Source: Glandiceps talaboti
Lineage: Eukaryota; Hemichordata; Enteropneusta; Spengelidae
Length of the DNA: 64,000 bases
Direction of reading: 5' to 3'
Assembly: GCF_964340395.1 (NCBI RefSeq)
Contig: NC_135563.1
Coordinates: 15,098,151-15,162,150, forward strand
In this document: piece by piece, positions 1 through 13,400 of the stretch
Position numbering within the stretch: the first letter of the stretch is position 1
How the letters are laid out: every line of letters begins with the position of its first letter
Notes under the pieces: model-generated
What the model was told of the DNA's origin: nothing
Databases searched by the model: none
Seen by the model: the letters and a program-made list of their open reading frames with translations, nothing else
Position numbers and translations under genes: made by a program

Positions 1-1727
1 CACTCACAAACCGAGGGTGAGTGTTCTATATACTCAATGGATAGATTCCACCACACAGCCATGTCTCACTTACAAACCCAGGGTGAGTGTTCTATATACT
101 CAATGGATAGATTCCACCACACAGCCATGTCTCACTCACAAACCGAGGGTGAGTGTTCCACAAAGTAAATGGATAGACTCCACCACACAGCCATGTCTAA
201 CTCACAAACAAAGGGTGAGTGTTCCACAAACTCAATGGATAGAATCCACCACTCTGCCATGTCTCACTCACAAACCGAGGGTGAGCATTCTATAGACGCA
301 ATGGATAGACTCCACCACACAGCCATGTCTCACTCACAAACCGAGGGTGAGCATTCTATAGACGCAATGGATAGACTCCACCACACAGCCATGTCTCACT
401 CACAAACCAAGGGTGAGCGTTCTATAGATGCAATGGATAGACTCCACCACTCAGCCATGTCTCACTCACAAACCCAGGGTGAGTGTTCTATAGACGCAAT
501 GGATAGACTCCACCACTCAGCCATGTCTCACTCACAAACCCAGGGTGAGTGTTCTATAGACGCAATGGATAGACTCCACCACACAGCCATGTCTCACTCA
601 CAAACCCAGGGTGGGCATTCTATAGACGCAATGGATAGACTCCACCACTCAACCATGTCTCACTCACAAACCCAGGGTGAGTGTTCTATATACTCAATGG
701 ATAGACTCCACCACACAGCCATGTCTCACTCACAAACCAAGGGTGAGTGTTCTATATACTCAATGGGTAGACTCCACCACTCTGCCATGTCTCACTTACA
801 AACCAAGGGTGAGTGTTCTATATACTCAATGGATAGACTCCACCACACAGCCATGTCTCACTCACAAACCCAGGGTGAGTGTTCTACAAACTCAATGGAT
901 AGACTCCACCACACAGCCATGTCTCACTCACAAACCCAGGGTGAGTGTTCTATATACTCAATGGATAGACTCCACCACTCAGCCATGTCTCACTCACAAA
1001 CCCAGGGTGAGTGTTCTACAAACTCAATGGATAGACTCCACCACACAGCCATGTCTCACTCACAAACCCAGGGTGAGTGTTCTACAAACTCAATGGATAG
1101 ACTCCACCACACAGCCATGTCTCACTCACAAACCCAGGGTGAGCGTTCTATAGACTCAATGGATAGACTCCACCACACAGCCATGTCTCACTCACAAACC
1201 CAGGGTGAGCGTTCTATAGACGCAATGGATAGACTCCACCACACAGCCATGTCTCACTCACAAACCCAGGGTGAGTGTTCTACAAACTCAATGGATAGAC
1301 TCCACCACTCAGCCATGTCTCACTCACAAACCCAGGGTGAGCATTCTATATACTCAATGGATAGACTCCACCACTCAGCCATGTCTCACTCACAAACCCA
1401 GGGTGAGCGTTCTATAGACGCAATGGATAGACTCCACCACACAGCCATGTCTCACTCACAAACCCAGGGTGAGCGTTCTACAAACTAAACGGACAGACTC
1501 CAAGACTCAGCCATGTCTCACTCACAAACCCAGGGTGAGCATTCTATAGACTCAATGGATAGATTCCACCACTCAGCATATGTCTCACTCACAAACCCAG
1601 GGTGAGCATTCTATAGACTCAATGGATAGACTCCACCACACAGCCATGTCTCACTTACAAACCCAGGGTGAGTGTTCCACAAACTAAACGGATAGGCTGT
1701 AAATTCTCAGCCATGTCTTATCTGCAA
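1..1727. repeat. 66-bp minisatellite, about 26 copies
   Basis: Head-to-tail units of 66 bp, highly similar to each other, run from before the left edge to about 1727, where they decay. Units differ mainly in one short block (tatatactca, tatagacgca or acaaactca) and at a ccacac/ccactc site, so variants look shuffled along the array. Because 66 is a multiple of three, a 439-codon frame (169-1488) and a second 158-codon frame stay open. Nothing suggests that these are genes. Confidence 0.97.
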
Positions 1728-3259
1728 AATAACTACAATTTTAGTGGGTGACAGTTACTGACTATTAAATACTTGACAACAGACCACTGTGAGTTGGTTT
1801 TCATTTGAAATTATGAAATGAGAATCCAGAGACACAAATTCTCATCAAGTCATCACCACAAAGGGAGCCATTGGTATAAGTAGGAAATACAACTCTAATG
1901 CACCTCAGTGTATAAATACAACACAAAAAGATGTTGACCGACAAGTTACAATAGCCGCGAAAAGCTATGCATTACAGAGGAATCTTGACACTTGCAGTCT
2001 GAGTGGCTATGAGATACAGCAAAGCAGATCGACGGTCTTGGCTTTAGTACCGTGATACAATAGGAATATGAAATATGCAACAAAAATATTCATTTTGACA
2101 ATTTTAGTAAGTACAATCCTTACAATCTGCTGAAAACTGTGTATAACCATGAATACATCACTGACTTCAATAATCCATCTCTCTCATACATCTATGATCC
2201 ATGGTACGACGTAGATTGAAACGTTGCAATTGCCTGGGACCGTATCAGTGCCAAGACACTTGGGATACTTTTCAGAAAGCAATGTATACCAAGTCAATAT
2301 CACTGCATGAACTCATGAACATGAAACAATAACTGCATGTACAGGTCGAGGCAAAATAGAATTGATTTCTCCAACAGTCGACATTTTCTTTCTAAAGAAT
2401 GCATCATATCCAAAAGAAATTAGAACACTAAAACACTGGTCAGAATTCTCAACAGCGTTTCACATCAGACAAACACTACTAGTTACTTACATAGATATGC
2501 ACTTACATTTTCTGTATTCAATAAAAGACACAAAAAGTTTGTGTGTTCTCTGTACAAGAATCATTAAGTTTCCACTGTAAATATTGAAACTGGTGTCTTT
2601 CTCACAAATTGATCAAATAGCAACAGTTTGAGCATGGTTTATTCCATGAAATCCATTTAAATACTAATAACAAACAAACTGACCTAACTGCTTCCATTGG
2701 TACAACTATACATACACTGTTATTATCACAATAGAATTAACTGTGCATTCTTAGGTGAATTATTCGAATAGGATTAAATGTTACATAAAAATCTAGAGGA
2801 AGGGAACATTAAAAACAGCTAACGTCAACATTCAATATTGGAGTGAGTTGGCAAAACTATTCGCTATATAAAAATTGAAAATCACACAATGTAGCTGGTG
2901 TGGTTAAATAGTATATTGAATAAATCAAACAAAATATTTGTAACAGGAAGATATTCAAACGTAGTAAAAAGATCTAGATTCACAAAGCATCAGGCTTTGC
3001 ATTCTCAAGAACAAGTCATTCCAATTGATTCTTACAAACCAGAGCTGTTATTTTTCTACAACATTGTCTCTTGACAGTGCCATAAATGAGGCTGTGCTTT
3101 GCAAATATGTGACCATTGTGTTAACCCCCAACCCCCAACCCCCAACCATACACACACACACACACATACATACATGCACACACATGCACTCCCACCCCAC
3201 ACCCACACCCACACACACACGCACGCACGCACGCACACGCACACACACACAGACACACA

Positions 3260-3320
<61 letters not shown>

Positions 3321-4870
3321 GAAAATGAACAGAAAAAGTACTCTGGTTACAGCTAATACAGGTTATAACTTAATTACATTTTCAAATGAAAGAAAAGTGC
3401 TAATGGTTGCATAATGTTGATATTGATGATAATGATGTTATGACATTCAAAGAACTGAAAAGCTGAACTAATATCCATCATCGTAACAAAGGTTCCGGTA
3501 ACTGATATGAGCAGAAAATAATATTCATATCATTTTATATTTACACTTTCTGTCGTGACAAATTTTAAAATAAAATAGCAAGTCTCTGTTATTTATTGTA
3601 TTGATCATAAAAGATCTTCTCTACATGATTGGAATGAGTATTGATATAAAACTACAAGAATACCTTAGGTAATAACTCCCCTAAGATTCAGATGTCACTT
3701 CAACTAAACATATTGATTTGATTTATATTACTTTCTACTTAACTTTATTCTCTCACTTTACATATCATGTAACATTTACACCTCATCTTTACAGTTGTTC
3801 AATCATCCAATATCTTTGCATTTTTTTTTTTTTACATTTTTTTCCCCAATATATTTTCTGAATAGGAATTGTTCGTAGCCAGTTGTGTCAGGTTCCATGC
3901 CAGACTAATGAATGTCTGGTTTTAATGTTCTGGTTATTAATGTTGAAGATAAGTAAAATATCACAATGACAAAACATTATATGGTTTGTTTTGATTAGAT
4001 GTAAACAGATAAAACATGTATTTTGTTATTATTACATTTAAATGGTGCTATGGCAACAAGGAACTCACAGAAATAACTTATTTCTTTCAATACCATGTAA
4101 TGGCTGAAACTTCTACAGCAACATATATATTTACCTAATATTTTTTTTTTAAATTCCCCCATTTATTTTTTTCAAACTAAGACTGGCTAAAATCAGCATA
4201 AGTCTTGATATAAAAAAATGTTCTGCACATTTTGTCACTGGAAGAATTAGCTTTTCATAAAAAAATTGATATCCTAAGTTCCAGCATCACAAATATTGAC
4301 AATATTACCTACATACATAGACCCTCCACCAATGGACGGTCTATGCTACATACAAACTACAGTATGTGTATTTTATTCTAAGTAATGAGAATTTCTACTC
4401 ACAGAGTCAAACAAAATTCTTGGAAGTAAATCACAAATTCATTCTCGCGAGTGTATTCTACTTTTCATCAGAAATAGAGTTTATATTGTTGTTTCAATTA
4501 GGGAGGTGTTTGTTTTGGGGAAGGTGGTAGGTTTTCATTATTTGGTTCATATTTTTGGTTCCATTTAACTTGCTCACTTGAAAGGATTGCTACTTCAAGT
4601 ACTCGTAACTCCTAACTTCAATAAGATGGGTTTTTGATTATAGGAAGGTGAAAACCATGAAATCAGAAAAAGTGAAACTCTGAACTAATTTTGAAGGTTC
4701 TTACAAGATACCTCTAATTTTGGTCAACTTTGAGACATTTTGGTGTATGTAGCTTAAAACTCACAAACTACACAAATCTCTTTGTAGAAGTTTGGAGTTG
4801 TTGCTAATAAACGAAAGATGCTATATAAACAGTGGAAAACATTGTTAACTGATAGAGGTAGAAGTATTTT
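1728..4870. other. Intergenic AT-rich region, no gene seen
   Basis: No open frame with coding character and no convincing exon on either strand. It holds the C-run/CA tract at 3122-3319, several T-runs, and a small 8-bp-stem hairpin at 4316-4345. It lies downstream of the minus-strand gene ending at 4981. Confidence 0.6.
3122..3319. repeat. Compound C-run and (CA)n microsatellite
   Basis: A short (CCCCCAA)n run at 3122-3147 is followed by an interrupted (CA)n tract with CACGCA and CAGACA interruptions to 3319. On the minus strand the first part has three G5 runs and is a weak G-quadruplex candidate. The short open frames across it come from the repeat. Confidence 0.97.
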
Positions 4871-4890
4871 GGTGTATTTTGTTTGATATC

Positions 4891-4896
4891 TTTATT
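4891..4896 (-). terminator. Candidate poly(A) signal AATAAA of the zinc-ribbon gene
   Basis: TTTATT on the plus strand reads AATAAA on the minus strand, about 85 nt after the stop codon at 4981. Position and motif fit a compact 3' UTR. No strong downstream GU element was seen. Confidence 0.45.
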
Positions 4897-4980
4897 GCGT
4901 CAATATTACATTATAACTGACAGTAGAGTTACTTTTGTGTCTTTAACTATGTAGCACCATGGACTATGCAAATACTGGAG

Positions 4981-5822
4981 TTATTTTAGGACGACGGGAT
5001 TGACGGTCAATACTTGCACTTTGCGAGTCTAGGTTACACAGATAACTACAAAACACTCAAGGCAGTATTCAGCTTCATTTTAATAAACATTCCAGTCCCA
5101 TTTTCCCTACTTCAGAAACTTTCATTTTAAGCTCAAGGAATTTAAACCACAAGCAACATGTTCTTGGAAAGATACGAGAAGGACAGAAAAAAAATTCTAT
5201 GGACATTGGAAGTTGCCTGATAATTTATTTATACGAAAAAGGTAACATATCGATCGTTTTTAAATAATTTATTGGGAAGTGGTTGGACCATTTGCCTTAT
5301 GGCAAAATGTATATTGTTTTGCATTTATTCCGAGTTCCATATTCATCCTTTGTTAGAACAACAGTGGTCTTGCCTTTTCGACGGCATAGTGTGAAATATA
5401 ACGGTCATACATGACAATATAACTGTTGCATGTATTTAAGAGGTGTTGTGAAAAGGTGACCCGAACGAAAGTGTCTATTGAAAGTGTCAAGTCACTATCG
5501 ATTATACACGAAAAAGCTGGAACACATACAAAGTTAATATAGTTTTATGATGTATTTAAACCAAACTTACGTTCCTACTGGCGTCTAACGGCGGAAGATG
5601 GTCCGAGGAATTGTTACTGACCCCAGCGGCCCCAGCCTCGTTAACTGTCCTGGTATGTCCGGTAGATCGGCTGCTCGGTCCGGGACCTGACACTGCACTT
5701 GGGGCCATCATACTCGTTCCACAGTTCGGACAGTGCAATTGCACTTGTGAGTGAGGAAATGTTGCTGGTGAAATGGGTGTCCCGCATAAAGAGCACGTTA
5801 TATCAGTGACGGGGCATGCCAT
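4981..5822 (-). CDS. Small CxxC zinc-ribbon-like protein, two exons, 99 residues
   Basis: Inferred CDS is join(5571-5822, 4981-5028), minus strand. Exon 1 (84 codons) starts at an ATG in strong Kozak context (GGGGCCATGG) with an in-frame TAA four codons upstream, so the start is well fixed. It ends at a clean donor (AAC|GTAAGT). Residues 10-13 (CSLC) and 31-34 (CPNC), each followed by Gly, form a zinc-ribbon-like pair. A Ser/Gly/Pro/Ala-rich, probably disordered segment follows. Exon 2 is short: acceptor CCTAG, then Thr-Arg-Lys-Val-Gln-Val-Leu-Thr-Val-Asn-Pro-Val-Val-Leu-Lys-stop, in phase. Exon 1 is well supported by its frame, GC-rich context and splice site. Exon 2 is an inference from splice-site match, phase and composition. 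If the intron were retained, the frame would end after four more residues. I do not recognise the family, and function is unknown beyond probable zinc binding. Confidence 0.62.
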
Positions 5823-6200
5823 GGCCCCTTAAATGGCCCATTCCAGCGGTTAACAGCGCATATTTCTCGTAGGATGTCGAAGCACCTGTTACTGCCTTAC
5901 TAGTACATACATACACATTCACCACGCAGCCATCTTGGTATACATACAAATGAGTCTGGCTTAGTTGTGGGGACTGACGCACTAAAACTCATTAATCATT
6001 AATACCAGTGCTAGTGAAGTACGTTTCCTTCATGTCGTGATCGATGGTTTCGTCAATGGAAAGTGTGATGGCGAATCGTACGTTGGCCGGCACACAGAGT
6101 GAACACTAGGGGCATGTCGGCAAATAATCAGTCGTGAAAAAGTAAATAAATGTAACCACAATTATTGACTGCGAGGGCGCTCTATAAAACTTGTGAAATT
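5823..6200 (-). promoter_or_regulatory. Probable promoter/5' UTR of the zinc-ribbon gene
   Basis: This stretch is richer in CpG than its surroundings. A YY1-type element, AAGATGGCTGC on the minus strand, lies at 5926-5936, about 100 nt upstream of the ATG and in the coding-strand orientation typical of YY1 sites at transcription starts. Its ATG would open a tiny upstream frame (Met-Ala-Ala-Trp-stop) if transcription starts above it. No TATA box stands out. Confidence 0.5.
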
Positions 6201-6694
6201 CTGTATCTATGACAACTAGACGCTGTTTAATTCAGTTTTACTCGTTTGATATACTACTATTACTCTGAGTACCATATGTATTGTAAGACAGAATAACTGA
6301 ACGCTATAGAGAGAGTACTGCGTTCATGTAGTTACAAAGCAATCCAAAAACTCTCCTGTTAGTCATGACTAAATCTTTGCACTTTTTAATATTGACATCA
6401 TGGCAATGGACTTAGCCTACGCCCTATAGAACTACACTGAAGAAATCTTCTTTTATACTTGTAGGATTTGGAATGACATGACTATAGAAACGATTTGACA
6501 CACATCTTTTTTGAGGGTCTTCTAATTTCCAAAATTTTGTAAATTATGGGTTCTAAAGCCATTTCTTCAATTTGTTTCACTTTTTTGTATTTCATGGTTT
6601 CTATTGATAACATTGCGAAAGTATCAAGCTTACATTGATTTGGTTGCAGGTGTAACAGAAAAAAGGATGCGAAAAAGGAAATCGAAGAGGTACA

Positions 6695-6725
6695 GTGAGG
6701 TGAGGTGAGGTGAGGTGAGGTGAGA
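6695..6725. repeat. (GTGAG)n pentanucleotide repeat
   Basis: About six perfect copies of GTGAG. Confidence 0.95.
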
Positions 6726-6975
6726 GAAGAAAGATAAAATTAGGCCTACAGTCAACATTCTAGAAGCTCGCAGCATCGAGGAAACTCGGGGTGAAGATCA
6801 TGATTGAGAAATTACAAAATATTTTGGCTGAGATTTTCAGGATGGCATAGTCCTATTTGTAGGCCTAAAAGTAGATTTTTGTGAAGTAGATTTTAAAAAG
6901 TAAAAAGAAAGTATAAATGCAACCTGTGACGAGTGAAGCTTTCGACAACGGAGTAGTGTTATATCGATGGGCAAC

Positions 6976-7066
6976 TCAAACGGCGATTTTTACTGTGCCC
7001 CCCTCCCCCATTGCCTCATGGGAGTAAGCAAATATGCATATGAAATAGATGAACAATTGATATCCA
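6976..7066. repeat. Dispersed repeat fragment, copy 1
   Basis: The block containing gatttttactgtg, then catgggagtaagcaaatatg and gaaatagatgaacaatt, is repeated with divergence at 12211-12303 in the same orientation. It is probably a fragment of an old mobile element of unknown class. Confidence 0.6.
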
Positions 7067-7140
7067 CTATCTTTTCTCTGAAGGAAACAATGGAGTCATG
7101 AATGACTAGAAGTGTAGCGAACTATTGTCTACGGAGCCTG

Positions 7141-7275
7141 TCACGAGTCTGTATGTAAGGTGAGCTGTGACGGGCGCCCTCACACATCGGTCAACCCCTC
7201 TCAAGAGCGGAAAGAAAGAGAAAGGAGAGGAGAGAGGAGGCCAGTAAGGGTGGAACGACACGACGTTTTTTACTA
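7141..7275. repeat. Dispersed inverted-repeat element, copy 1 (diverged)
   Basis: Shares the end sequences gtaaggtgagc...gacgggcgccc and ggaacgacac with the cleaner copy at 13401-13482, with a purine-rich middle. No clear flanking direct repeat is visible here. Confidence 0.5.
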
Positions 7276-10200
7276 AGAACGAACATGTTTTACAATTTAC
7301 ATGTAACACAGGCTGTATAATATTTATGAAATTCTGACAAATGTCGGAAGCCTAATTTTTCTTTTTTGATAGAACAGTTACTAGTATATTTTTGTATAAG
7401 CTTACTTTTATACATTCGTAGGGAAAACATGATATTTTATTAACAAATCGTAACTGTTTTAATGAAGCTTATTAGTAGTAGTTGAGTAAAGTGAATGTAA
7501 GGAGTGACTAATAGTTAAAAATGGTGATGCAGTTTGTAGAACGAATGAGAGTATAGCGACATTTCTGTTATCTTTTTTTTCTATTTCTTTTCTTTTTACG
7601 TGTATCATAAATATTGTAGCCGAAGCCTAATACGAAATGAATATCACGTTCAAGTTTCATATGCCATGACTTGAAAAGATATTAACAGAAGACTATAGAG
7701 GGCGCCACACTCAACATCAAGTATTTGCTCAGATTTGTACACCTCTTGGCACTCTACATACAAGAAGTACCATGTAAGCTTATCTACGATTTTGTTGTGC
7801 GTTTAGTCGTACACATCAAACGACTTACCATTCTATATTTAGTTTAACGATGAATCCTACTAGCTATAGGGCCTTAGACTGTTTGTTGCAAATATCCGGT
7901 AAAAAAAAACTCCCCATCTTATTGATTCCATTGACAGCAAACCGTAGGCAGTTTTTAGTGATTTTATCAGCATCTAATGGAACTAAACTCGCCCGGAGAT
8001 TATTTTCTATCTACTTTTTTTTTCATTGAAAATAACAAATGCAACTTATCCCCGATCTTAGTATTATCTGCATTATTTGACAAATTAAATTGAAAGTTGT
8101 GATTTATTTATCCGGTGCAAATATTTTTTTTAAAATCTGTTGATAAGATATAGGCCCTGTATTACTCGAATATAAAATTAAATTTGTAGTTGTAAATTTG
8201 TAAAATACTGGGCGATAAACCTGGATGAAAGTATGGTTTTAAAATATTACTTCGTTCAATCACTGACACAGAAACTGCACAGGTATTTTATTCATATACC
8301 TAACATACTAATATACACCTATAAATATAGAAGTACTTCTTTCAACTAAACTCAGATTCATTAACCTGCCTACGACGTTAGATATATAACTTCGCTAGCT
8401 CTCGTCTATATATACTATCCCGTGTAATATTAAAGATAACTAGCAAAGTTACAGGTCTATCACCGTCACATTTTATATATTAGGAGATAAGATATGATTG
8501 TAACAAATATACTTTAAAAGTACCATGATAACAAACAAACAAAAAAGTAAGCAATTGAAAAATTATTTCCATTGTGGTCCTCGAGATAGATTCCAAAATA
8601 ACGGTGTACAAAAAGTCGGTTTGAGTACATCAAATAAATGATTAACACTTAAACTGACAATTCAACTATTTTATTGTTCTCCCACTGTTTCAAGAAATCG
8701 GTGACAAACCATTTTTGTTGTGACATATGTTTGCAAACAGCATCTTTTGACCGAGACTGTCGTAATGAAACTACGTAAACCGTTCATTGTTGCTGTACTA
8801 GTTAAAGCATATATGCCATAACCTTTACCGTCGTGAATATTAAAGGTAACATTCTTTTCTTTTTTTGCATCATAGCTACTACTCTCCATATTTACTTCGT
8901 TCTTCGTACATTATGGCCATTGCCAAGTACAATGTATTAGTTGGTATATATTATAATACCTTTATGGGCTTCAGGTGCAGCCTACGGGCAAATTTGTGAG
9001 TTTCATTAATTTTTTCAGACCAAAATGATGTTTTTAATAAATAGTCCCCCCCCCTAAAAAAAGGGTGGGGAGCTAGGGAGTTTAGCTGTTGTTGCGTGCC
9101 CTCTCGCTAGTGGTGGGGTATATCTGCCCTCCCTCCCCTGAGTTCACACTGAGTGGCTTTCGACTTGCCTGCCAGCCCACTACCCCTAAATATCGTGAAA
9201 CATTTACCCACTAGGAAAACGTTTGTGCTTTCCAAAATACGAGCAATTTATTTTGACGTACACAATGTGTATTACCTATAACAGTAATAACATAATTACC
9301 CACCCCTCCCCAAAATATCCATGTTGTCCCCGCCCACTATTATCAAAATTACTTCCCCACCGCAATTCTTCCTTGTTTGCTCACTACCCGCTAGTGGTCG
9401 AAACAAATTTCCCGCCCACTGAAAAATTGCAAAAGGACAGCTTTTTGCAAGAACAACTTTATTGACTGCACCTGTAACCTGCACGCGTTTTAGCTACGGG
9501 ATGGTGCGGGGGGGGGGGGGCATCTAACAGATCTTGGTGCATTATACCTACACGTACACACGATGTACATATGCCTTCCGGTTAGTAAGACATACACACA
9601 CAAATTCTATTCAATTTATAGAATATCCATCCCTTGTAAAAGGCGGGAAGTGCAACGGTGAACTTTACCGTTTGTAAACAGTTCAATAAATTCACACTTG
9701 GATCACTATAACAAAAAGAAAATTTGCCCTATGGGTCGAATTCCTTGACAAGCGAGTGATCCACGGTTCTTTCATTTACATTCAAAAATTGATCGGAAAT
9801 TTCATTTTTTTTCCCTCTTAAGTACAAAGCTGTAGTTATATCGAAATGTTCAAATCAGGATTATAAGCTTACATCAAGAAAAATCTGTCACGAATCTGTA
9901 TACTTTTTTTATGAATCAGTGACATTTTTGATAGTTTCATCTTCGACATCACAGCTTTTGATACTCCCTCGTCATCAATCGTTCATGTGAAATAATTCAC
10001 ACAGTTTTAAAAGAATCCAAATTGAATATCTCCCATTCAGTGATTTCGCTCTTTGTGACTATAAATATTTGATGATCGAAGTTATCATGAGACAAAGTGG
10101 CAACATTCGTTCACACTTGACAGCCAACTTCGTAATAGGAAATATTCCATTTCTATTCTCGTGTGCATCATTTGTTGCCGTCTTTGGTAAGATTGATTCA

Positions 10201-10741
10201 GTCGACTGTAAACAGTTGGTTAGATTTCGATTTCGGAGACTGATGGTTTCAACTATCAAAGCTTACAACATGTATAAATGCCGAGGTAGATGACACAACA
10301 TGAACTATCTTTCTTCGCATAAAATTTAGTAACCGTTTTTTTTTTCTAGTTTTACACAGATATTGTTAAAACAAAAGATAGTTTGTTAGGAACTTTAAAA
10401 TGTTAATCTATTCCGACCTGTCTGATTTTGTTTCTAGTTAAAGATACGTAGTACTTTTTTTGTGTTCAATATTTCAATTTTAAATTGATATGATCAACAT
10501 ATATGTGTGTTATGGCGACACCCAGAGGGTAACTACTGTTATAGCTACAAATTAGTGACCGAGCTATTAGATGTAAATTTATGTATATATAGAAGTTTAA
10601 GTCTGTCTTGGTCATCGGACACAGCCATAAAAAGATGGAGTTTTATAGCCATGTAGATGAAATACAAAGAAATGTATAATAGGGCACCTATAGTACTCAG
10701 TACTTCACTTTCAATCTTACAACTGAAGATTGAAGTTAAAG

Positions 10742-11060
10742 TTCAGTCAGACTTATTCCTGCCTTCAGTACATTGGACTTTTCCTTGAAGTTGATAGCAG
10801 TAATCAATACAAGTGTACTAAAGGTAGAAATAAGTCTGACTGGACTTTTCCTTTAAGTTGATAACAGTAATCGATACAAGTGTACTAAGGTAGAAATAAG
10901 TCTGACTGGACTTCTCCTTGAAGTTGATAAATAACAGTAATCAAAGCAAGTGTACCAAAGGTAGAAATAAGTCTGACTGGACTTTTCCTTTAAGTTGATA
11001 ACAGTAATCGATACAAGTGTACTAAGGTAGAAATAAGTCTGACTGGACATTTCCTTTCAA
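10742..11060. repeat. About 66-bp tandem repeat, 4-5 copies
   Basis: Spacing between successive aagtctgactgga blocks is 66, 71 and 65 bp (starts 10832, 10898, 10969, 11034). The left edge carries the same motif inverted (cagtcagacttatt near 10744), so the first unit is bounded by an inverted repeat. Its sequence is unrelated to the 66-bp array at the left edge. Confidence 0.9.
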
Positions 11061-11689
11061 TTGAAAGAAGTAATTGTGTACTTGAGGCAGAAATACATGT
11101 ATGTCTGACTGGACTTTTTCCTTGAACAGCACACAGCAGATACACGGATGTGATTGCATGGAGAAATACATGCATGAGCAGACAGAAACCATTCCTATAT
11201 CACTGGGTCCATTGAGGGTTACAATTATTCATTTTAAGCTATGGTTAGTGCATGTAGTTTGAAGTTTATTTCAATACTTTGATGTATTAGATTTTAGTTG
11301 TAGGCACATAAATAACACATGGACTTAGGCAATTCATTAATTTTAGCATACCCTGAGGCTTAGCAAGTTAATGAATGGAATACAAATGCTTGTAAAGGAA
11401 AAGACTGGCATTTTCTCTAATCTGGTAAGGATCTTGTGAATGGAGCAAGAATAATGATGTTTGCCTTCTCGGTATGTATTCAGTTTAATTTCCCTGTGTT
11501 CAGTATCCCTGCCATTTGTTTTACCAAAAGGCATCAAACAACATAGTTGTAATGCAAAGTACATACTGTTCTTAACCTGTAGTTATACTGCAGCTTGAAT
11601 GTAGACATAGTGCCAATGGTACTGTAGTACAACTGATTATATTGGTGTTAATTAAGCCCCGTGTTATGTTAAGAGAACAGCAATTAATG

Positions 11690-12165
11690 GGGAATACCAC
11701 TCCAAGAAATAAAGGGATTTTCATAAACTTTGAGTTCTCGAGCAATTTCAGGATTTTTACAGTCAATTTCAAAATACCAGGTAGTTTTTCTGTTTGATAG
11801 AACCACACGCAGAAACCAATAAGAAACGGCATTCTACACTTTAAGATAACAAGATTGAATGAGTACAGTTTCTTGCTACATTTTGTCTTAAGTGAAATGA
11901 ACTACACATGCCACCATATAGACATCAAATGAACACCACAAGGGACATTTACGCATCCTTCATCAGGTGTTTGATACTAAGAAAAACATGAGTGCCCAAA
12001 TATTGCATGGAGTTGCAATGCATTTAGTTTATTTCATTTAGACTAAATGTAGCAAAAAATGCTATATTGCTATTGAAGTGTGGCATTTGCAGTTTCTTGT
12101 TGGTTTCTGCATGGTTGTATCAAACAGAAAAGCTGCACGGTATTTTGAAATTGACTGTACATCAC
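11690..12165. repeat. Diverged long inverted repeat
   Basis: About 80 bp ending near 11835 recurs in inverted orientation at about 12075-12160; both arms share gtttctgc, tatcaaacagaaaa and ggtattttgaaattgactgt-like blocks. A further block (minus strand at 11691-11740: tttatttcttggagtggtat) reappears on the plus strand at 12558-12604 and 12881-12925. These look like fragments of one mobile-element family. Confidence 0.6.
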
Positions 12166-12210
12166 CTATATTACGCATGATTTTAGAGAAACGTCAATTT
12201 GAACTTATGC

Positions 12211-12303
12211 CTCATATATAGTGATTTTTGCTGTGGGTCATATTGCATCATGGGAGTCAGCATAAATGTACATGCAATAGGTGAGCAATGGGTATTCATG
12301 ACT
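12211..12303. repeat. Dispersed repeat fragment, copy 2
   Basis: Diverged copy of 6976-7066, in the same orientation, sharing gatttttgctgtg, catgggagtcagcat and gcaataggtgagcaatg blocks. Confidence 0.6.
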
Positions 12304-13400
12304 TCTAAGTGCTTATTAACCTCTTTGTACTGGCAATGTTTGGACTGTTGTTGAAGGTGATATACTAGTCTGATGTGATGGGCTGGATGAAATTACCTTA
12401 TGTCACTAGTATACACTTATTGCATGGCTATAAAGGGCACTAGTAGACATTTATTACCTAGAGGGGTTGTTGTTTTGCAACTACCCCCACCCCCCACCCC
12501 CAGCACAGCTGAAAGTCTCACCTACATCATGTTAAATGTAGGTAATATAAAATCATCAAAAGTTTATGAAAATATCTTTATTTCGCAGAGTGGTATTCCC
12601 CGGAAGGAATAGTCCCTACATAACAGCATGAAGGGTAATATGATGTTTACTAGTGCCCGAATAAGGCAAGGCAATAAGTGTTTTATAACACATCACATTC
12701 TCAAGCACATATTCTTTCCAGTCAAAGCAAATCCCTGTTATTAAACTCTTCCGTGCTACATTGCACTAGAGAAAACAGAACACAAATAGTGCTCCTTATA
12801 TAGTATACAAGTTGAGGTCAATAGTCCATATCATGTGGTATGATCTAATCCAATCGCTGAAGGCTATATTAACATATGTGCCATGAATATTGAAATGCCT
12901 TTATTTCTTGAGTGGCATTTCCCTCTAACACTTATGACCATGATTGGTGAGGATTTTGCAAATTGAAATTTACTTGGTCCTGAATCTGTTTTGGTCAGAA
13001 AGTTTCAAGTTAATGTTGTTATGATCATTGTCATGGTTGCTATGGCTTTTGTACAAATAATTTCACATAGAGACCCATAAACTAAAGAGACTCGGATACA
13101 AAACTCAATTTATACTTGCTATGATTATTGCCATGCCTCCTGTACAAATAATTTCAGATATGCCAAAAAATGAACTAACTCCTGCTACTCCTGTGTCTTT
13201 ACATTCTGAATACCAGGTATGAAAAAATTAATGAGATTTTCAAAATTCCTCACATTTCTTCACCTAATAAGCAGATTTATTGCCATATTGACCTAGAGCT
13301 TCATGCAACAATATCTGCACATGATGAACACATGCATGTCACATGTCCAAACTATGCTGTTTCTACTTGTGAACATTTCACCAAAGATCTGGCCCATACC

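Noticed and set aside
169-1488. 439-codon open frame with 22-residue repeats
   Set aside because: The 66-bp unit is divisible by three and lacks stops, so open frames are expected; a second frame is open too. No splice, promoter or codon evidence.
3122-3147. Telomere-like (CCCCCAA)n run
   Set aside because: Only about three units next to a CA microsatellite; more likely simple-repeat slippage than interstitial telomeric DNA.
4316-4345. Hairpin catagacc/ggtctatg
   Set aside because: Only an 8-bp stem with a 14-nt loop; pairing does not extend further. Expected by chance in 64 kb.
8671-8889. 72-codon minus-strand frame with soluble-looking composition
   Set aside because: No family recognised, no promoter or splice sites, and isolated in a repeat-fragment region; could be an old element piece, but unsupported.
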